64,000 nt of DNA from Atopsyche davidsoni (Eukaryota > Arthropoda > Insecta > Trichoptera > Hydrobiosidae): NCBI GenBank assembly GCA_022113835.1, contig JAILWY010000015.1:7540501-7604500 (forward strand). The letters are read 5' to 3'. Each line of letters opens with the position of its first letter. Within the stretch, counting starts at the first letter, position 1. The translations under genes were made by a program, and so were the position numbers. Positions 24,205 through 38,292 of the stretch are shown in pieces. The notes below the pieces were generated by a model. That model was not told where the DNA came from. It searched no databases and worked only from the letters and a program-made list of their open reading frames with translations.

Positions 24205-24424
24205 AATTATCAAAATTGGGCACATTTTTCGCAACAATAAGTATGGCATCCTTTTGCTGATTGTCCAAGGAAAAATTGAAGGAAAAGAGGGCTTTGGAAG
24301 AAGGAAGTTCACGTGAATGCGGAATTTACACCAGTGGCTTGAGGTCGGAATAGAAAGCCTAAGATAGAAATAAGTACAAGAAAATGTTCACCAACCACCT
24401 TTGAGGAGAGGCAACAAAAGAAGA
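24205..24424 (+). mobile_element. LINE ORF2 C-terminus, joined to a mariner fragment
   Basis: From about 24210 the sequence matches the copies at 10520 and 22080: a GGCACATTTTTCGCAACAAT block, TGCTGATTGTCCAAGG, then GGAAGAAGGAAGTTCACGTG. It ends CCAACCACCTTTGAGGAGAG plus GAAGAAG. The mariner transposase fragment abuts its upstream side, so one element inserted into, or recombined with, the other. Confidence 0.7.
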
Positions 24425-25858
24425 AGTAGAAATAACACGTTAATTAAAAATAGTCTTTATTTTATTACCAATAAACTATTTATTAAATACTTATAATTTT
24501 TCATAGTTTAAGATCTGGTTTTTTAGCAATTTTAATCAAATCTACTCGAACCAACAATTATTTACTCCATAAACTTGTTTTTTTTAATTTTATAGATTTA
24601 AAGGATTTCAGGGATGACAGTTACAATAATTAATATTTAAATCATAAAATTAAAGTTTGTCCGAGACTGGACTAAGTCAATTACTCTGCATAATAAAGAT
24701 AAATGTTAGTTTATTATTATATTTAAAAAATTAATAATCTATCCATTTCAGCATTCACATATATTATTGTTAACTCAGTTTATTGGTGTATTTTTGTTTT
24801 TGTAATGCATATTATATGATCAAAATATATTTGAAAGTATTAATAAATTATTATAGGAAAAATATTTTTAAAAATCCTTTACTCTATGATTATAATGTCG
24901 AGGTGATTAAACTTTAATTAAATATTAATAATGCTTATTTCAGTGTTTTGAGTATAACATTGCATGAATTTTTCGCTCTTAACTGTATTTTAAAATAAAT
25001 CTTTTATCATCTGCAAATCAAGCCTTGCAAGTTGCATGACTAAAAATAATTACAATATTCACAAAAAATAGTCCATGAAATGCTTTATTTTATCTTTGTA
25101 TTATGCTTACTAATTTCAATTTTATGGCTCATCTATCGTTCAAATGGATGCATAAATACTTAACATTGTTTTGTGGTAGTTTTAAATATTAAATATAGTC
25201 AGCGGACTATTGAATAAAACCTTAACGATACCTCTCATTGTCTCGGTAATAAATAAAAATAGTCTTTCAAGCCGTTAGGATTCATTTATGTATATGATAT
25301 TTATAACCGTTGAAAATAAATCTAAAGATACATTTTATAAAACATTTTATGTACCTGCGATAAACTTGATTTACAATATTTTTATAATCGATTCACGTTG
25401 AAACTGTTTTTACTCATCATTGTCACATTTTGCCTTAAACATCTCATTGTTGTTTTATGAACGCGACTCCTTGATTTTTTTTAGTTAAATATTTATACGT
25501 ATATATATATATATATATTTTTTTTTTTTGTATTATTCGCGAAGCAGCTTATAATAAGTTAGCGTTAATTTTTAATTAAATTGAACGTTGAAATTCAAGA
25601 TTTTTGAACTGCGAAAACTGGTTTTATATTTCTGGGATAAAAATTTTATTTCGAAAACCACCCGCCGCGCCACAATTTTTCCGATAATTTTCAGGCTTAT
25701 TGCCTCGGGAGCAGCTCCTGACACGTGCAGGACCAATACAACCACGTGCCTCCCTCACATCCACAACCTCGTGTACGGTTTCCGTATACACTGTAACTTT
25801 ATACTCTTCCACGCTCAGGTATTACATCATTTTATAAGGCAGCGATACGCGCTAATTA

Positions 25859-25880
25859 TAAAAAAAAAAAAAAAAAAAAA
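25859..25880 (+). repeat. Poly(A) run
   Basis: About 22 A residues, possibly the tail of a retroposed sequence; the preceding 250 bases give no recognisable gene. Confidence 0.8.
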
Positions 25881-28681
25881 GCAACATAATATATTATAGT
25901 ATATTCGGCTGTACGACTACATTTTATAATAAAAATATATCGTAAATTAAAATATATATATATTATATTATTTATATACGACACGTTGTCATTGTTACTA
26001 TTTCAAAAAGACGCACACTGTTAAGCCAAAAACGAGTGAAATAAACCAAAGATTTGTGTTTTTGATTGTTTTTTTTCTATGTATTATAAGAAACATCTCA
26101 AGTTATGTATTTGTATTTTTAAATACACAAAATATCGACAGCAGAAAAAGCAGCTTATTTATTACATATTCTATGTTTTTTTTATTCAGCTTTAATTTAC
26201 TTTTTCCTCGTTTCTCTGAAATGAACCAATTCTACTCTCTCCAAATGCATTGTAGTTTTTCAGTAGTTTCTACTTTACCGCACGCATAAATCTGGATTTT
26301 TCAGTTCCCTAATTGTGCTCAGGTGACGTGTAGAGTGGCTCTGGTAACCCGGAGGGCCAGGTACATCCGTCTTACAGTGGTCTGTCCTTTATTTTCAGTT
26401 CCATTGTACTGTGAAAAAATCGATGCCACTGAAATGCGCTGCGGACGCTGAAAGCTTTCAGCAAACAGCTGATCAATATAAGCTCGCGTTCTTTGTGAAA
26501 AGAATGAGATAACTAAGATATTCAAGTCTTAATAATTCTATGGAACGGCCATAAGACAGAAACAGGGAACTGCTAATAATTGGAATATTTAAAAATAAAT
26601 GAAAATAGACCTTACAGAAAGTTTTGGGATATTTTTTCAACGTGCTACACAAAACGAAATTTACTGATATCACATTGTTGGCTTCATAACTTCAATATTT
26701 GTGTGTGGTAGTATCAAATTTCTAAACCAGTTAGATACGTTAATAAAATAAGGCTCATAAATATATTTCTCCATGCAATTTATCAACAGTGAGTACACTT
26801 ACAAACCCTCATAATATATCTGCTTGAATGGCTAGTTTACTTTTTATTCCTACGCGAATTTTGTTTTGTTATTTTACTATCGATTTCCGTATGTTTTATT
26901 ATAATTTTTTTACAAGAACTTAGAAATTCATAAAAGTATTCAGTAATTTTAAAATAGGTTCAAAAATTATTCAGTATGCTATCAATAATAGGTGTACACA
27001 AAATAGCTCGCCGAAATGTTACCTCGCCCAAAAAAAGTATGTCCTACCTTGCATGATGTCTTCATTGCTATGAAATTCCAGTGGTATCTGCAACTTTGAT
27101 GACTCCATTGTCCATATTGAAAGCATTTATCTTACTATGTCTTCTTTCACTACCCAAAACTATGAAATCTGTGCAGTTGATACAATGGCGTCCAGTCAAT
27201 AAAACACTTTCGTTCACAACTTCGTATTACACTGTTATAGTAAAACGATCATTTCTCAATCACTGTAGGTGTCTTAATATTTTAATTGTATATGGTTTTA
27301 TTCAAATTTAATTTCATAAAAAACAATTTTATCTTTGATATTTAAAACACAATACGCGTAAGAGTTATCTTTTAAATCACCACTGATATACACAGCACAT
27401 AAGAAAAACAGTGAGGTTTGTCAAAATGCAACAACACGCGAGCCGTCCTATACTATAAATGCATCAAAATACTCAAAATATATAAAATTTTATACACCAG
27501 ACAAACGAATTTTAATAATATACTTAATTCCTGAAATTTTTCACATCATTTTCAGCGATTCTATTCAGTTTGGATACCTTGATTTTCTGAAAAAGCGTCA
27601 GTGGCGCAAAAACGATAACAATCCACCATAAATGTCAACTTCACTAATGCCATCGACTAATTTTAAATGGTGTTGCAAGGTTTAAAGATTTTTTAAGGAT
27701 TCGATTTAATTTATTAGCAACATCAAGTTTCTAGGCTCTTCAAGTAAGGACCCATCTACACATTTTATTCGGACTTTTAGTTCACCCATAGAATGTGACT
27801 GCTGATATTATATATATATTGATCGATTCATATTAAAATGTGTCTGTTTTTGATACACTTTTATAAAATACTTTATTGCATTGCCGTAAAATATATTTTT
27901 TATTCAATACTAATGTTCGAATATTTGTATGAAATTCCTTTGTGTTTAAAATATAACGGTTTTCAATTGAAATTTAACAATGTGTTCATATAAATGACAT
28001 TGCTTTATCTACAAATCGTAAATACAACCAATATCGTATTGCTTTAAAATATCTAAATAAAAATTATGTTATAGACTGTGATGAGAATAATTAGTTAGAA
28101 ACAAGTTAAACTGTATATTAAAATTACACGGCTCATTTAAAGACGAGCTTTTTAAGGTTTTCTTTATAGATCGTCTAAGAAAAACCGAATATAACACTAA
28201 TCGAGTATCGAGTATTAACGCTTTTTTAATTCAATTAAAAACTCATTTTTATATTATCTTACCTTACATTTTAAAATTAAAATTTAAAAAAATATTTTCT
28301 ATACTTGCAATCTCTGTTCTATCTATATGATAATTGTAACATTAGTATTTAGGTGCATTTTGCACTGCACTGAACGCTCATTCGTGGATCTTGAGTATTG
28401 TTGCATTTTAACCAGTCACAAAATTTCTTAGTGTCGCGATGTCATCCACACAATGTCAGTCAGTTTTCAAAATGGCCGTGACGTGAACACTTAGCAGTGC
28501 AGCGGTTAATCCATTATTCAAGGCGAATATCAGCGCGTTTGTTTGAGTGATCACTTTAGAAACACCTTCATAAATCATCGAGTTAATGGATTCAAAGACA
28601 GACCTTGAGGTTAATTGTTTTTATACGTAAACATAATGCGACATTGAAAACATTTAGTGGGACAAAATATCAGGACATGCA

Positions 28682-28709
28682 CAATGTGATAATGTGATAA
28701 TGTGATAGT
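28682..28709 (+). repeat. Short tandem TGTGATAA repeat
   Basis: Three successive copies of an 8-bp unit. Confidence 0.8.
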
Positions 28710-29611
28710 TGATAGTAATAGCACTATGATATAATCCCATGATACAGTGTATCGTTTGTATGGTGCCAGTACATTTGTTGCAATGTCAACTCGAGTTGTG
28801 TAGTTTTTGTATGTGCTCAAGTCGTATTTAAGTGAGAAAGTGCCTTACGTTGTGTGTCGAGTGATATGCAGCCTTCATTGTTGTGAATGCCGAAGTGTCA
28901 TCACTCCCCTTTCATCGATCTTTATCCACCCATCCAGCATACAAGGTAGGGCACAATTCTGCTGAAACATCGCAGCGCTCGGGCAAGTCTTTGAATACAT
29001 TTTTTTTATATACGAAAACATGTATGAACTTAGTTCACGGCACAAGTGAAAGATCTGGGAAAGAAAAATATAGTATACCTGGCTTTTTATATATTTTCTC
29101 GCAAACAATATTTTTCTAGGGATAATTGAGGTAGAAGCAAGTCAAGGCCATTTTTCACATTAGGTGTTTGTCAGTCATTGTCATGGTGTAATTTTATGGG
29201 TGTTTTTACTTATCATTGGTGTGATATCAAGTTTTATTCTATGTAACTTTATTCTTTGGCACTTTTGACTTATGAGTTTGCCTACCACTGTACTATCTCA
29301 TACACGGGGGGTGTGGCTGGTCGATCGCTGGCCGCTTCTTCCCTCCCCCTACCCTCGTTTTCCTGAGACGAACCCACCGCCACCGCGACATAGCTTCCCC
29401 AGAGCGACTTGCATTATAAGACGGGTATTCCATATAATATACGAATATATAGGCAAGATCTTGGAATTCATTAAAAATACTAGCGGAAGGAAAAATAAAC
29501 GATTGGAAAGACAAAGATGATTCGCAGTCTTGGCTTGTTTGTGTGCGTCCATAGCATTGGCTGGATTTTCTATATTCTCTTATTAGGCTTGTTTTCCTTA
29601 TATACAGTTTA

Positions 29612-29792
29612 AGCTTGTCGAGGGACAAGGCGTTTGATTCGTGAAGATCCGTTATTATAATGATAACAGTACCTTTGTATTTTGTCTTCACCTTGATTTT
29701 TGATCAATACACCGGGTCATCATCAGATGCATGCATCAATAATTTTAATAAACTCAAAGTGAAAACAAAATACAAAGGTACTGTTATCATTA
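29612..29792 (+). mobile_element. Hairpin element, Penelope-like, copy 3
   Basis: A 10-13-bp direct repeat, TATACAGTTTAAG, occupies 29599-29611 and 29793-29805. The element starts CTTGTCGAGGGACAAGGCG and has stem arms at about 29655-29690 and 29758-29797. The minus-strand loop retains GCATCTGATGATGACCC, but the GAAAC half has been replaced, so the hammerhead core is broken. Confidence 0.6.
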
Positions 29793-29805
29793 TACAGTTT
29801 AAGAT

Positions 29806-32800
29806 TTGAGAAAATATTTGACTAATCCATTCTCTATCTGTTTTATAATAAGCATAATATTTTTTTTAAAAATGACGTATTAAAATTTAAATGTTGCACA
29901 TTAACGAATTACTTTCATTTATAGTATATATTATTAAGTTTATATAAAGACTTAGAGATGTTAGCAAAAGTATAATTTTTAATTCATTTGTTATATTATT
30001 AATTATATTTTATATCGGTATGATAAAATTCAAAGCAATATTATGTATTTTATTCTTCAGATACTACTCCAGATATCAAAGAGCAATAATAGTATTGTGT
30101 CTTTATATCAAATCAAATATATCACAACGATTTGTTGTGCTCGTGAATAGTTGAGTAATATATTTAAGAGTCAAAATCTGAAGAAAATAATGTGTTATCA
30201 CATTTGGAGTATTTTACAGTTTCCTTTGTTTGTTGTAAATCCTTCATTCCCTTGATCTCGACACGTGTACAGACAGCAACCCCCATACCCTGGGGTGGTA
30301 AATCCGGGTCGAAGGTTAGATGGGCGGTTGCTAATGAAGTAGTTACCTACAGTAAATTTCTCACATGAAAACGAAGACAGACGTTTAGACGTAAGTTTGA
30401 ATTATTATTTTTATTTTAGTCCCAATGCATTATAACTTATGTTTCACTGAGTAGGATCCATAGTAAAAGTTTCACAATACTATAGTATATAAACTCTAGT
30501 ATTTAAGCTTGTCGCATTATTCGCATATGTAAAATATGATGTGCGACGTTTATACTTAACTTTATTATAAAAATAAAACCAAAGTCTTTTCCATGGACTA
30601 AAGTAACTTAACTAAGAATTCTGTGTTTATGCTTATTTTACTGTACTCACATTTGAAATACGACGTGCGACGTTTATACGCTTTGTGTGAGCATAGCCAG
30701 GTTTCTGAGAATTTCCTCTTGTATCTTCGTGCCAGGAGTTCTGGGAACCTTATGATTCTCAACCTTATCAAGTACGTAAAGACCGTCAAAGAACCTTACA
30801 CTTCAGTCAGTCTCTTTGACCTCCGCTCTCTTTGACCTCATTTCGCGGTTGGGGTGCATGGGCTGCAGATATCTCCTATTCATACCCATCTGCTACTATG
30901 TAACAATCGCATTCGTATAAGACAGTATTAATAAGTAAACAAAACACCCAGAGCTGAATTTCGATGCAGTTGTAATTTGTTACGGTACCCAATGAAAACT
31001 ACCCATAGGTACTTTTCAAATATATGAGCATTTTTCAGAAATGACTAATAAGTAAAATGTGCAGTTAATCAGGCTTTTTTTAATAGAGGTGTAAAAAGTA
31101 GGCAAATCAAATTTAAATTGTTTAGTAAAGTCCTCATAAATACAAAAGTAGGTAAATTTGTTACTTTTCCTAAGTTAACTTTTAATTTTTACTACTGATA
31201 AGTAAAAAACAGGTAAATCAGACAAAATTAAATTGGATCGCAGATACAGACGCACCAGAGTTGTTACATTTTGGTATTTTTGCAATATTATATTATTACA
31301 AACAATAATTGCTTTAATAAATGATACTCCACTGTTGTAATATTTAAAATCTTATCGGTAGTAATAATTTATAACGTATTGAACAAATATGGGAAATCAA
31401 TTGAGCGAGTACATAAAATAAAAGTTTGGGTTATTTGGCAAAATTTATTAAAAATTAAATGTTATTCGTTACAATTATCATCATTACAAATGTATCTTTT
31501 TTAATCATATTGTAAGTGTCCATTATAATAATTAATATTCTAAATGAAACAAAAAAAACACAAATAATATTAAAAATTAGTGTTAAGTTTCAATATACAT
31601 TTTTTTATAAGGGTAAGTTTTAATCGTACCTTCATATAAAATAGCAAAATTAATCACATTATTTGAATGAATTTAGATTTATTTGTAACTCAGTTGGATT
31701 TGAAAGTAATTTTAACTGATAAATATTATATATAACGTTTGAAAGTTACTTCTTAAAAAATAACGTTACTTAATTATAATAGTTACACGATCTTTAGGTA
31801 TGTTTTAACGTAATTAAGTTGTCAACTGATAGCTATTTCTATTGAATTCAACAATAGTTTATATCACGTAAATACGTATTAAAAATATTTAGGTATGTTA
31901 AATTATTTAATAGCTATTATATGTAAATTAATAACAAAAAAAATATGTTTGACTTTATTTCTATGTACAAAGTTAGTATAAATTGCTTTCAAATGTTTTA
32001 AATTTAATTTATTTACAAAAAATACACAATTTTCTTATATAATATTGTATTTTTAAGAAAATAAGTGTCATAAATAAAAACAATTTTTATCGAAATACAA
32101 TTCAAATACAAAAAAAATTCCTTTCATTTATCAACAATTCAGGCTGTATTCATTTTATACATAAATACACAACTTGATACCATCTCTCAAATAAAATATC
32201 TTAAAAATTTATAGTTGAAATCAATTTTTTTCAACAAAACATACATCAGATTAAACTAGAGAAAATATAAAATAATTTATGACATTTATTAAAAAAAAAA
32301 ATAATTTCACTTTTGTATTTTTTTTCCGAAAACCACAATATTCACGTTACACAATATTCAAGTTATTTTCTTACTAATCTGGAGTTATTTTTTCAACATG
32401 TATAAACAAGTAAAATAAGAATGAATATTTTTGATAAATATACTTAAATTATAAGTTTTTTTTCCAAATTATAACACCCTGATTTTATAATAAATACAGA
32501 AATTCGAATGAAAAAGTTTAAACATAAGCTGTGATCAAAATGCTGTTTACTTTTTATCCGTCTTATTTACATTTATAGTTTTTTTTTAAATTTTACTTAT
32601 TAAAATACAATTAGGATGACAGCTTTTAATCTTGACTTCTCAATAAAGAGAAGCAAAGGAAAATGCATATTAACAAAGCACATTACAAACCATTGACTCT
32701 TCTCATGTGTGATCTATATAGATCAGTTTGCAGGAGATAAATATTTTAGTATTCTTAATTAGTTACGTATAAAAATAATATAGTTATTGATTATTTATTG

Positions 32801-33993
32801 TTACCTAATTGATAACCAGAAGAAACTAAAAATCCTGATGAATCATTAAAATATAAATATGTCTTTTCTGGCATCAATATTACAAATTAAAACTGTGATG
32901 CTAAAAATAAGCTTACAGACTCGTAATTTTATTATTTCGTTGTCATACAATTATAACAAAAAATTATTAGCAAATTTAAAATATTATTATCCTATATCTG
33001 CACCAACAATGTGAGCTCGTTACAACAAATCATTATTTTTAATAAAATTATACACACAGTCATACAGCCAGTGTTCATCGTTAAAATATTTTATATAAAT
33101 ATATTTCAGGGCCCAATGGTAGAGTTGACCAGATTATTTCATTAATTCATCATTTGAGTTTTGTAAATGAAGTTTTAAATAACATTTTCAGGATATCGAG
33201 TCCTCTGTGTGGTATATACAACCTTCAATATCCCTTTAACTTTGATGGTTGATACAAGTTAGTAATAAAAAAAACTATAAGCAATTATAAAATCAAAGAG
33301 ATATTCAAGTTCATTTTTATATATAACTATATCTGTGAGCATAAGTTTTAAATTATTTATTTTTATTTTAAACAAACTACGTGTCTATTTTTTGTTGTAG
33401 AATAAACACAATTGGAATAAAAACATTATTTCACCTGTTTTGAAATTATAAGAGGCTAAAAAAAAATAATAAGATAATTAATACATAGCAACAAACAAAG
33501 CATTGCTTGTAGATACGAACATTTGCTTACAGAGTTTATTAATCTAAAAACACACTATTTACGTGAAGTTTGGACCTGATCTTTTATCACTTAATTTACA
33601 TCTATTTCTCATTCTTATAAAAAACTTTTATGAACTACATTTAAGGCATCAGTTTTAAAATGGATAGCCACTTTATGAACGTTTATAAATGTATTAGAGA
33701 AATTTACTGTCGAAAAAACATTATAGGCTGAAATAGAGGTTGTATTGGTTTTTCTATAATCTTTCGGAAAATCAACATGACAGCTTTTTAAATATATATA
33801 TATATATATATAAATGTAACATACTGTGAAACAAATAATCCCAAAAAACTATTTTATGAAATGTAGTAAAAATGACATTGACCTTGAAAAGGTTTTTTTT
33901 TCTATGTGCTCTAAATTCAGTGTCTCAGAATGCAGCTATCCACTCTTTCAGTGTACAGTGTCGCAATGCCGCAAGGGCGGGGGAGGGTGCGGC
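29806..33993. other. AT-rich DNA downstream of the GRXCR1-like gene
   Basis: It includes the likely 3' UTR of that gene at the right edge. A 25-bp near-repeat ending GTGCGACGTTTATAC occurs at about 30540 and 30667. Nothing else is supported. Confidence 0.5.
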
Positions 33994-34167
33994 TCAGCAG
34001 TAGTCGCATCGGACGAGTCCTACTTCATCGCAGTTCATGCACTTGAGGGCCACAAACTCTGCGGTGAAGTGGTTGCGATGGACGGACTTCTTGGAGCCGG
34101 AGCACACCTGGCAGGGCAGCAGCCGGAAGCCACCGCAGGACTGGCAGGTGGAACCGGCATCGGCGCT
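33994..34167 (-). CDS. GRXCR1: GRXCR1-like gene, last coding exon with four CxxC motifs
   Basis: The terminal coding exon starts after the acceptor GGGTTTCAG in phase 0 and ends at TGA. It encodes 57 residues with four CxxC pairs, CQSC, CQVC, CMNC and CDYC, at exon residues about 8-11, 19-22, 43-46 and 54-57. This is the zinc-binding cysteine-rich tail that gives the family its name; a CxxC-G-G/S arrangement resembles a DnaJ-type zinc module. The [19 protein letters not shown] stretch is characteristic of insect and vertebrate family members. The 3' UTR runs into AT-rich DNA; an AATAAA on this strand at 33535-33540 is a possible polyadenylation signal, but others are nearby. With the two upstream exons this makes 157 contiguous residues. 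The protein's N-terminal region is missing from the annotation. Confidence 0.9.
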   Translation of the reverse strand, partial: SADAGSTCQSCGGFRLLPCQVCSGSKKSVHRNHFTAEFVALKCMNCDEVGLVRCDYC

Positions 34168-34277
34168 CTGAAACCCATGAATTACACCATCAATTATCTA
34201 CTATGCCACCATGCAAAGTCCTAACGTACAATACTATAAATATACCACACAACCCCTAGTAATCGAAGAGTCTATAC

Positions 34278-35139
34278 CAAAGGTTCCCAAACTTTTTGTC
34301 CCGTTTTGACCCCTTGTCGAATTTTCCTGTTTATCGTAGACCCCTGCCTTGCTAATATTGAATTTTTATAACATTCATCAACTTCAAACATATTTTTAAC
34401 ATCTGATATACAGGGTGCGCCATATTTTATGTCGGTATATAAACATTGAATATCTTTTACATTTATCAACCCCTGCCTTGCTAATATTGAATTTTTACAT
34501 TTGACTGGATTTTTTGTCCGTCATATCCGAAATCCGTTAAACGGGGGTCCGTTATATCGAGGTTTTACTGTATACATTTTTAAATAAATACACACAAATT
34601 ACAAATATAGTAACATTCACTAAAAAAATCAACACTTTTAATGGGAGGGATGGGTCTGATGCTTTGATAGCAAATTTCCAATATTTGGCTTCAGATTTAA
34701 CTTTAAATCTTCTTGCCCAGTGAATTCCAATCTCTTTCTTTTTTTGTAAGAAGAATGGCAACCGCACTGTAACCCTTTTTCACGAGTATTGAAGATGGTA
34801 AAGCTATCAAAAACCTTCTTGCGATAGTCTATAATGCAGGATAAATAGCAGGTATGTCTCTCTAAAGCCAAAATTGCTGATAACCTTTTCTAAACTACAC
34901 CTTCAGTTCTTTATTAGTGCTTATTTCGATCAGTTCTTCTTATAATATGACTTTCGATTGTTCAATGTCACTGTGCGATGATAATCCACTGTGGTATTTT
35001 GGCGATGACCTGCTTAAATGGGATCCACTCTCGTAGACCCCCATTTACAGTTCATGGACCCCCAAAATTTTTCGCTGTCATCGATCCGAGGGTAGAATCG
35101 ACCCCTGAGGGTCGATATTGACCACTTTGGGAACCTATG
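34278..35139 (-). mobile_element. hAT-family DNA transposon remnant
   Basis: The ends CAAAGGTTCCCAAAC and, inverted, CATAGGTTCCCAAAG form short terminal inverted repeats. They are flanked by an 8-bp target duplication, GTCTATAC and GTCTATAA (34270-34277, 35140-35147), one mismatch; 8 bp is the hAT length. On the minus strand the frame ending at 34638 encodes a tail, LKPNIGNLLSKHQTHPSH, like the C-terminus of hAT (SCAND3/ZBED5-like) transposases. Most of the transposase is gone. A pogo-like terminus (34511-34570) and an extra insert (about 34369-34469) lie within it. Confidence 0.8.
34511..34570 (-). repeat. Solo pogo/Tigger-like terminal sequence
   Basis: On the minus strand it reads CAGTAAAACCTCGATATAAC, then GGACCCCCGTTTAACGGATT, starting next to a TA. 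This resembles the termini of pogo-like Tc1/mariner elements. No partner terminus is seen nearby. Confidence 0.5.
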
Positions 35140-38100
35140 GTCTATAATACAGATGTTTGCTCATCGTTTAAGAAATAATTTTTTTCTTGAAGTTCGAAGG
35201 TCAGATAATCTAAGAGCGAGGAGTCTACAATCACACTATTCAGAGGAGTAACGGGGCAATCCTTAAGTTATAAAAAATATATAAGCATTCTAGTAATAAT
35301 TTAAAGTACAAAAAATACCCCTTGACATAAAACTGCCTCCGTTTAAACATAAAACATCATGAAAATTAAGTAAACACAAAATTAATAAAAATAAATAGCA
35401 CGAGAGAGCAATTAAGTAGAATATACACGTTTATCTCAAGATATTACCGGAAAGGTTTATTTTTTCAGCTACTGTAATTTTCTTGCGTTTATGAAAGTCG
35501 TTTCCTGGTAAGTTAAATGGACTTTGGAGAACTTAACTAGATTCTCGGCAAAGTATGATTTAAATTGTCGTCCGGGATATCCGCCGAGAAATATGTCGCT
35601 ATCCCGTCTCGCAACGACTTCTGTCATCTTTCAGCGGATTCGTGAAACGAATCCTACGCTTCGTTATTATAACTACAGGGTGGACCGAATTTGATTCCCT
35701 TTTTTAAAAAACATGACACTTTTTGTTGTTTAAAAATAAATACGTCGATCTTTGAATGTTATCAAAAGAAATGGCTATGCAGTACTAAACTATGCAGTTG
35801 AGAAAAGCGTCTGTGGACTTCCAGTTTATTTCTTAGGATCTTGTAAAAGAAACTGATAGCTTAGTTTCATGAAAAAATAAACAGAGAAAAAGATCTGGAT
35901 GCGTAGAATAATGTGTTTAATGACCCTTCAAATCCCAGACATACGGGTATAAACTTATTTAAATTTACTAAATTACTTAAAGAGAGTTTTTTTTAATATT
36001 ACTTTCTACATATTATTTTTAAGTAGTTGTGTAATGTTGAAAGAAAAAAATATTCAAAATTAATATGCAATTTACATTAGTCTATCTATCTAGTCAAAGT
36101 CAACACACTCCGTAGAATATTTGTAATTGAGATATGATTAAATAATTAATTATATTAATATAACGTCAAGTGTTTAACCGTTTAATCAAACATAACGTTG
36201 AATAGGGTATGTTGTAATTCATGAGATTAATTAGCACATACGTTATTTAATAATTAATTTCAATAAAAAGCCAAAGTCAAATCTATAAATTAATAAATAA
36301 AAGTAATTCAACAAATTTTTGTCAATGAATGTTATATAGAGTTACTCTTAATTTAATAATAAGCAAAAGTACGGGGCTTTAAAATAATTAAGGTATCTAT
36401 AGGATTGATTAGATCACCTGTGATAATGTGTGTTTTAAATCCCATAGGTGACATAAAAAATAAACCGAGTGTGAATCGATTACTTAAATATTGTACTAAC
36501 AATTATCTTGTGTGGGTGAAAATGGGGATTTATTTTACTAACTATTTGTAAATTATTTTATTCTTTAAGACAATTTGAAATCAATAAAAAGTACTTGAAA
36601 TAGGCAAAAAGCTAAATATAACAAATTATCATTGTAGTACTAATGAGAATGAAGGTTTATTTATTTATTAATAAATGATTTAAAAATGGCCTTACTATCA
36701 CAGGCAAAACCTTAAAACATCGATTATATCTTGATGCGGATTTATACTTAAAAAAATCAGAAATAAAAATATCTTAATTAGTAAATTGGTAATAAGTTAT
36801 ACGGAAGAGTTCATTCATACAAATGTTATAAAAAAATAATTAAATTCGCAATACAGCCTACAAATAAAAGAAAATAGCAATAACAATAATTTTCATGTAT
36901 ATTTTATAATCATTAATACGAAAAAAAGAGTTATTACTTATTTTTAACAAAGACGGCTTTATTTTAAAAATACTCTGTCTCTTTTAAAAGCCTGAACCCT
37001 CTGGGGAAAGAGTTATTTTTCCAAATGAAAAAAATCTATTTTCGCCGTAATTAAAAATATCTCCTCTCTGACGTATTTTACTTGTATATTTATAATTTAT
37101 GAAATATTTTTAAAGGCCGTTTGTAATGACGTCACACTAAGACAACATTAAATATTATTATTAAGAGGTTAAATATAAACCGAGGTCTTCTTTTTTACAT
37201 GGTGTATGGGCTTTAAAAGTCAGAGCACGGCATTAAAACCCACCCTTAATTAAGCACAGCCTCCAGTCGGACTCTCAATATGGACACCAGGGTGAATCAA
37301 TACTTCGCTGTGAAGTCCTGTGCTCTAGTTATGGGCTCTTCGAAGATAAATCCGTAACTGCTGCATTCGTTTTTACTTCATGAAAGTAGCAGCTACTCTT
37401 AATTACTACAAATAATCAGATTTTTTATCTGACTGCTAATTTTACTCAGTCTTTGTAAAGCAACTACTTGATTATCCTTAAGCTTATTTTGATTGTTTTT
37501 TTTACACAGCTTTAGTATTAGATACTATCAAAATATTAAATTACTTAAAACCTTGGTTATATTTAACCCATCGAGCTCCGTCGTTTCGAATGACGGTCAA
37601 AGAAGTTTCATTTTTAAAAGATGAGAACTTAATGGGTCTGAACATAACTGAAAAGGAGCGGAAGTTGTATAGTATTATTGATTTTTCAATGGAATTCACT
37701 GGCTTTGAAAACTTCCGGATGCCCTTAAAGGTCAAGGTGTTTTGAAATAATATTATATAAGTAAATAATTTTTTTATGAAATCTTACAAACACAGTGGTG
37801 TATTTTAAATAAGTCTGCTGTTGGTTTTTACGAATTCTAAGAAGAAAAAATAAAAAAACACGAAGTCAAAGAATGATAAATATTATTTTAATGCGTATTG
37901 AAGTAGTTTCTAAGAAAGCACTGTTCGGAAAAATTCGGAACGAGCAGATTCAAGGAAATCCGTAATTGTGAGAGCCTTGGAAAACATCTTGGTTTTCAGG
38001 AAAACCTGCATTGTGTATATTCAGCCAGTTGTTATTTAGTTTCCAACTTAATCTGTTCTTCGAACTTGTAGATAATATTAACTTTGTAATTTCACGTGTA

Positions 38101-38237
38101 TTTGATAATGTTTTTCGGAGTAAATTGTATTGATTGTAAAACAAAACTAATCACGTCAATTAAAAACTGAATTCTTCTAGCATAAATTAAAATATATTTT
38201 TTAATTAATTTTAATCATCAATCTAATTCTCGATTGG

Positions 38238-38292
38238 TATACAGTTATGGTTGAATGGCTAAATAAAGCCCCAGAGACTAGGGTTTGAATCT
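38238..38292 (+). repeat. tRNA-like SINE fragment
   Basis: TGGTTGAATGGCTAAATAAA (A-box-like) and GGGTTTGAATCTCACG (B-box-like) are present. No full cloverleaf could be drawn. Confidence 0.35.

Larger units (their letters stand above)
24425..29598. other. AT-rich non-coding DNA
   Basis: No gene is supported. Slightly GC-richer pieces at 26310-26480 and 29280-29420 have no recognisable product. Confidence 0.5.
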
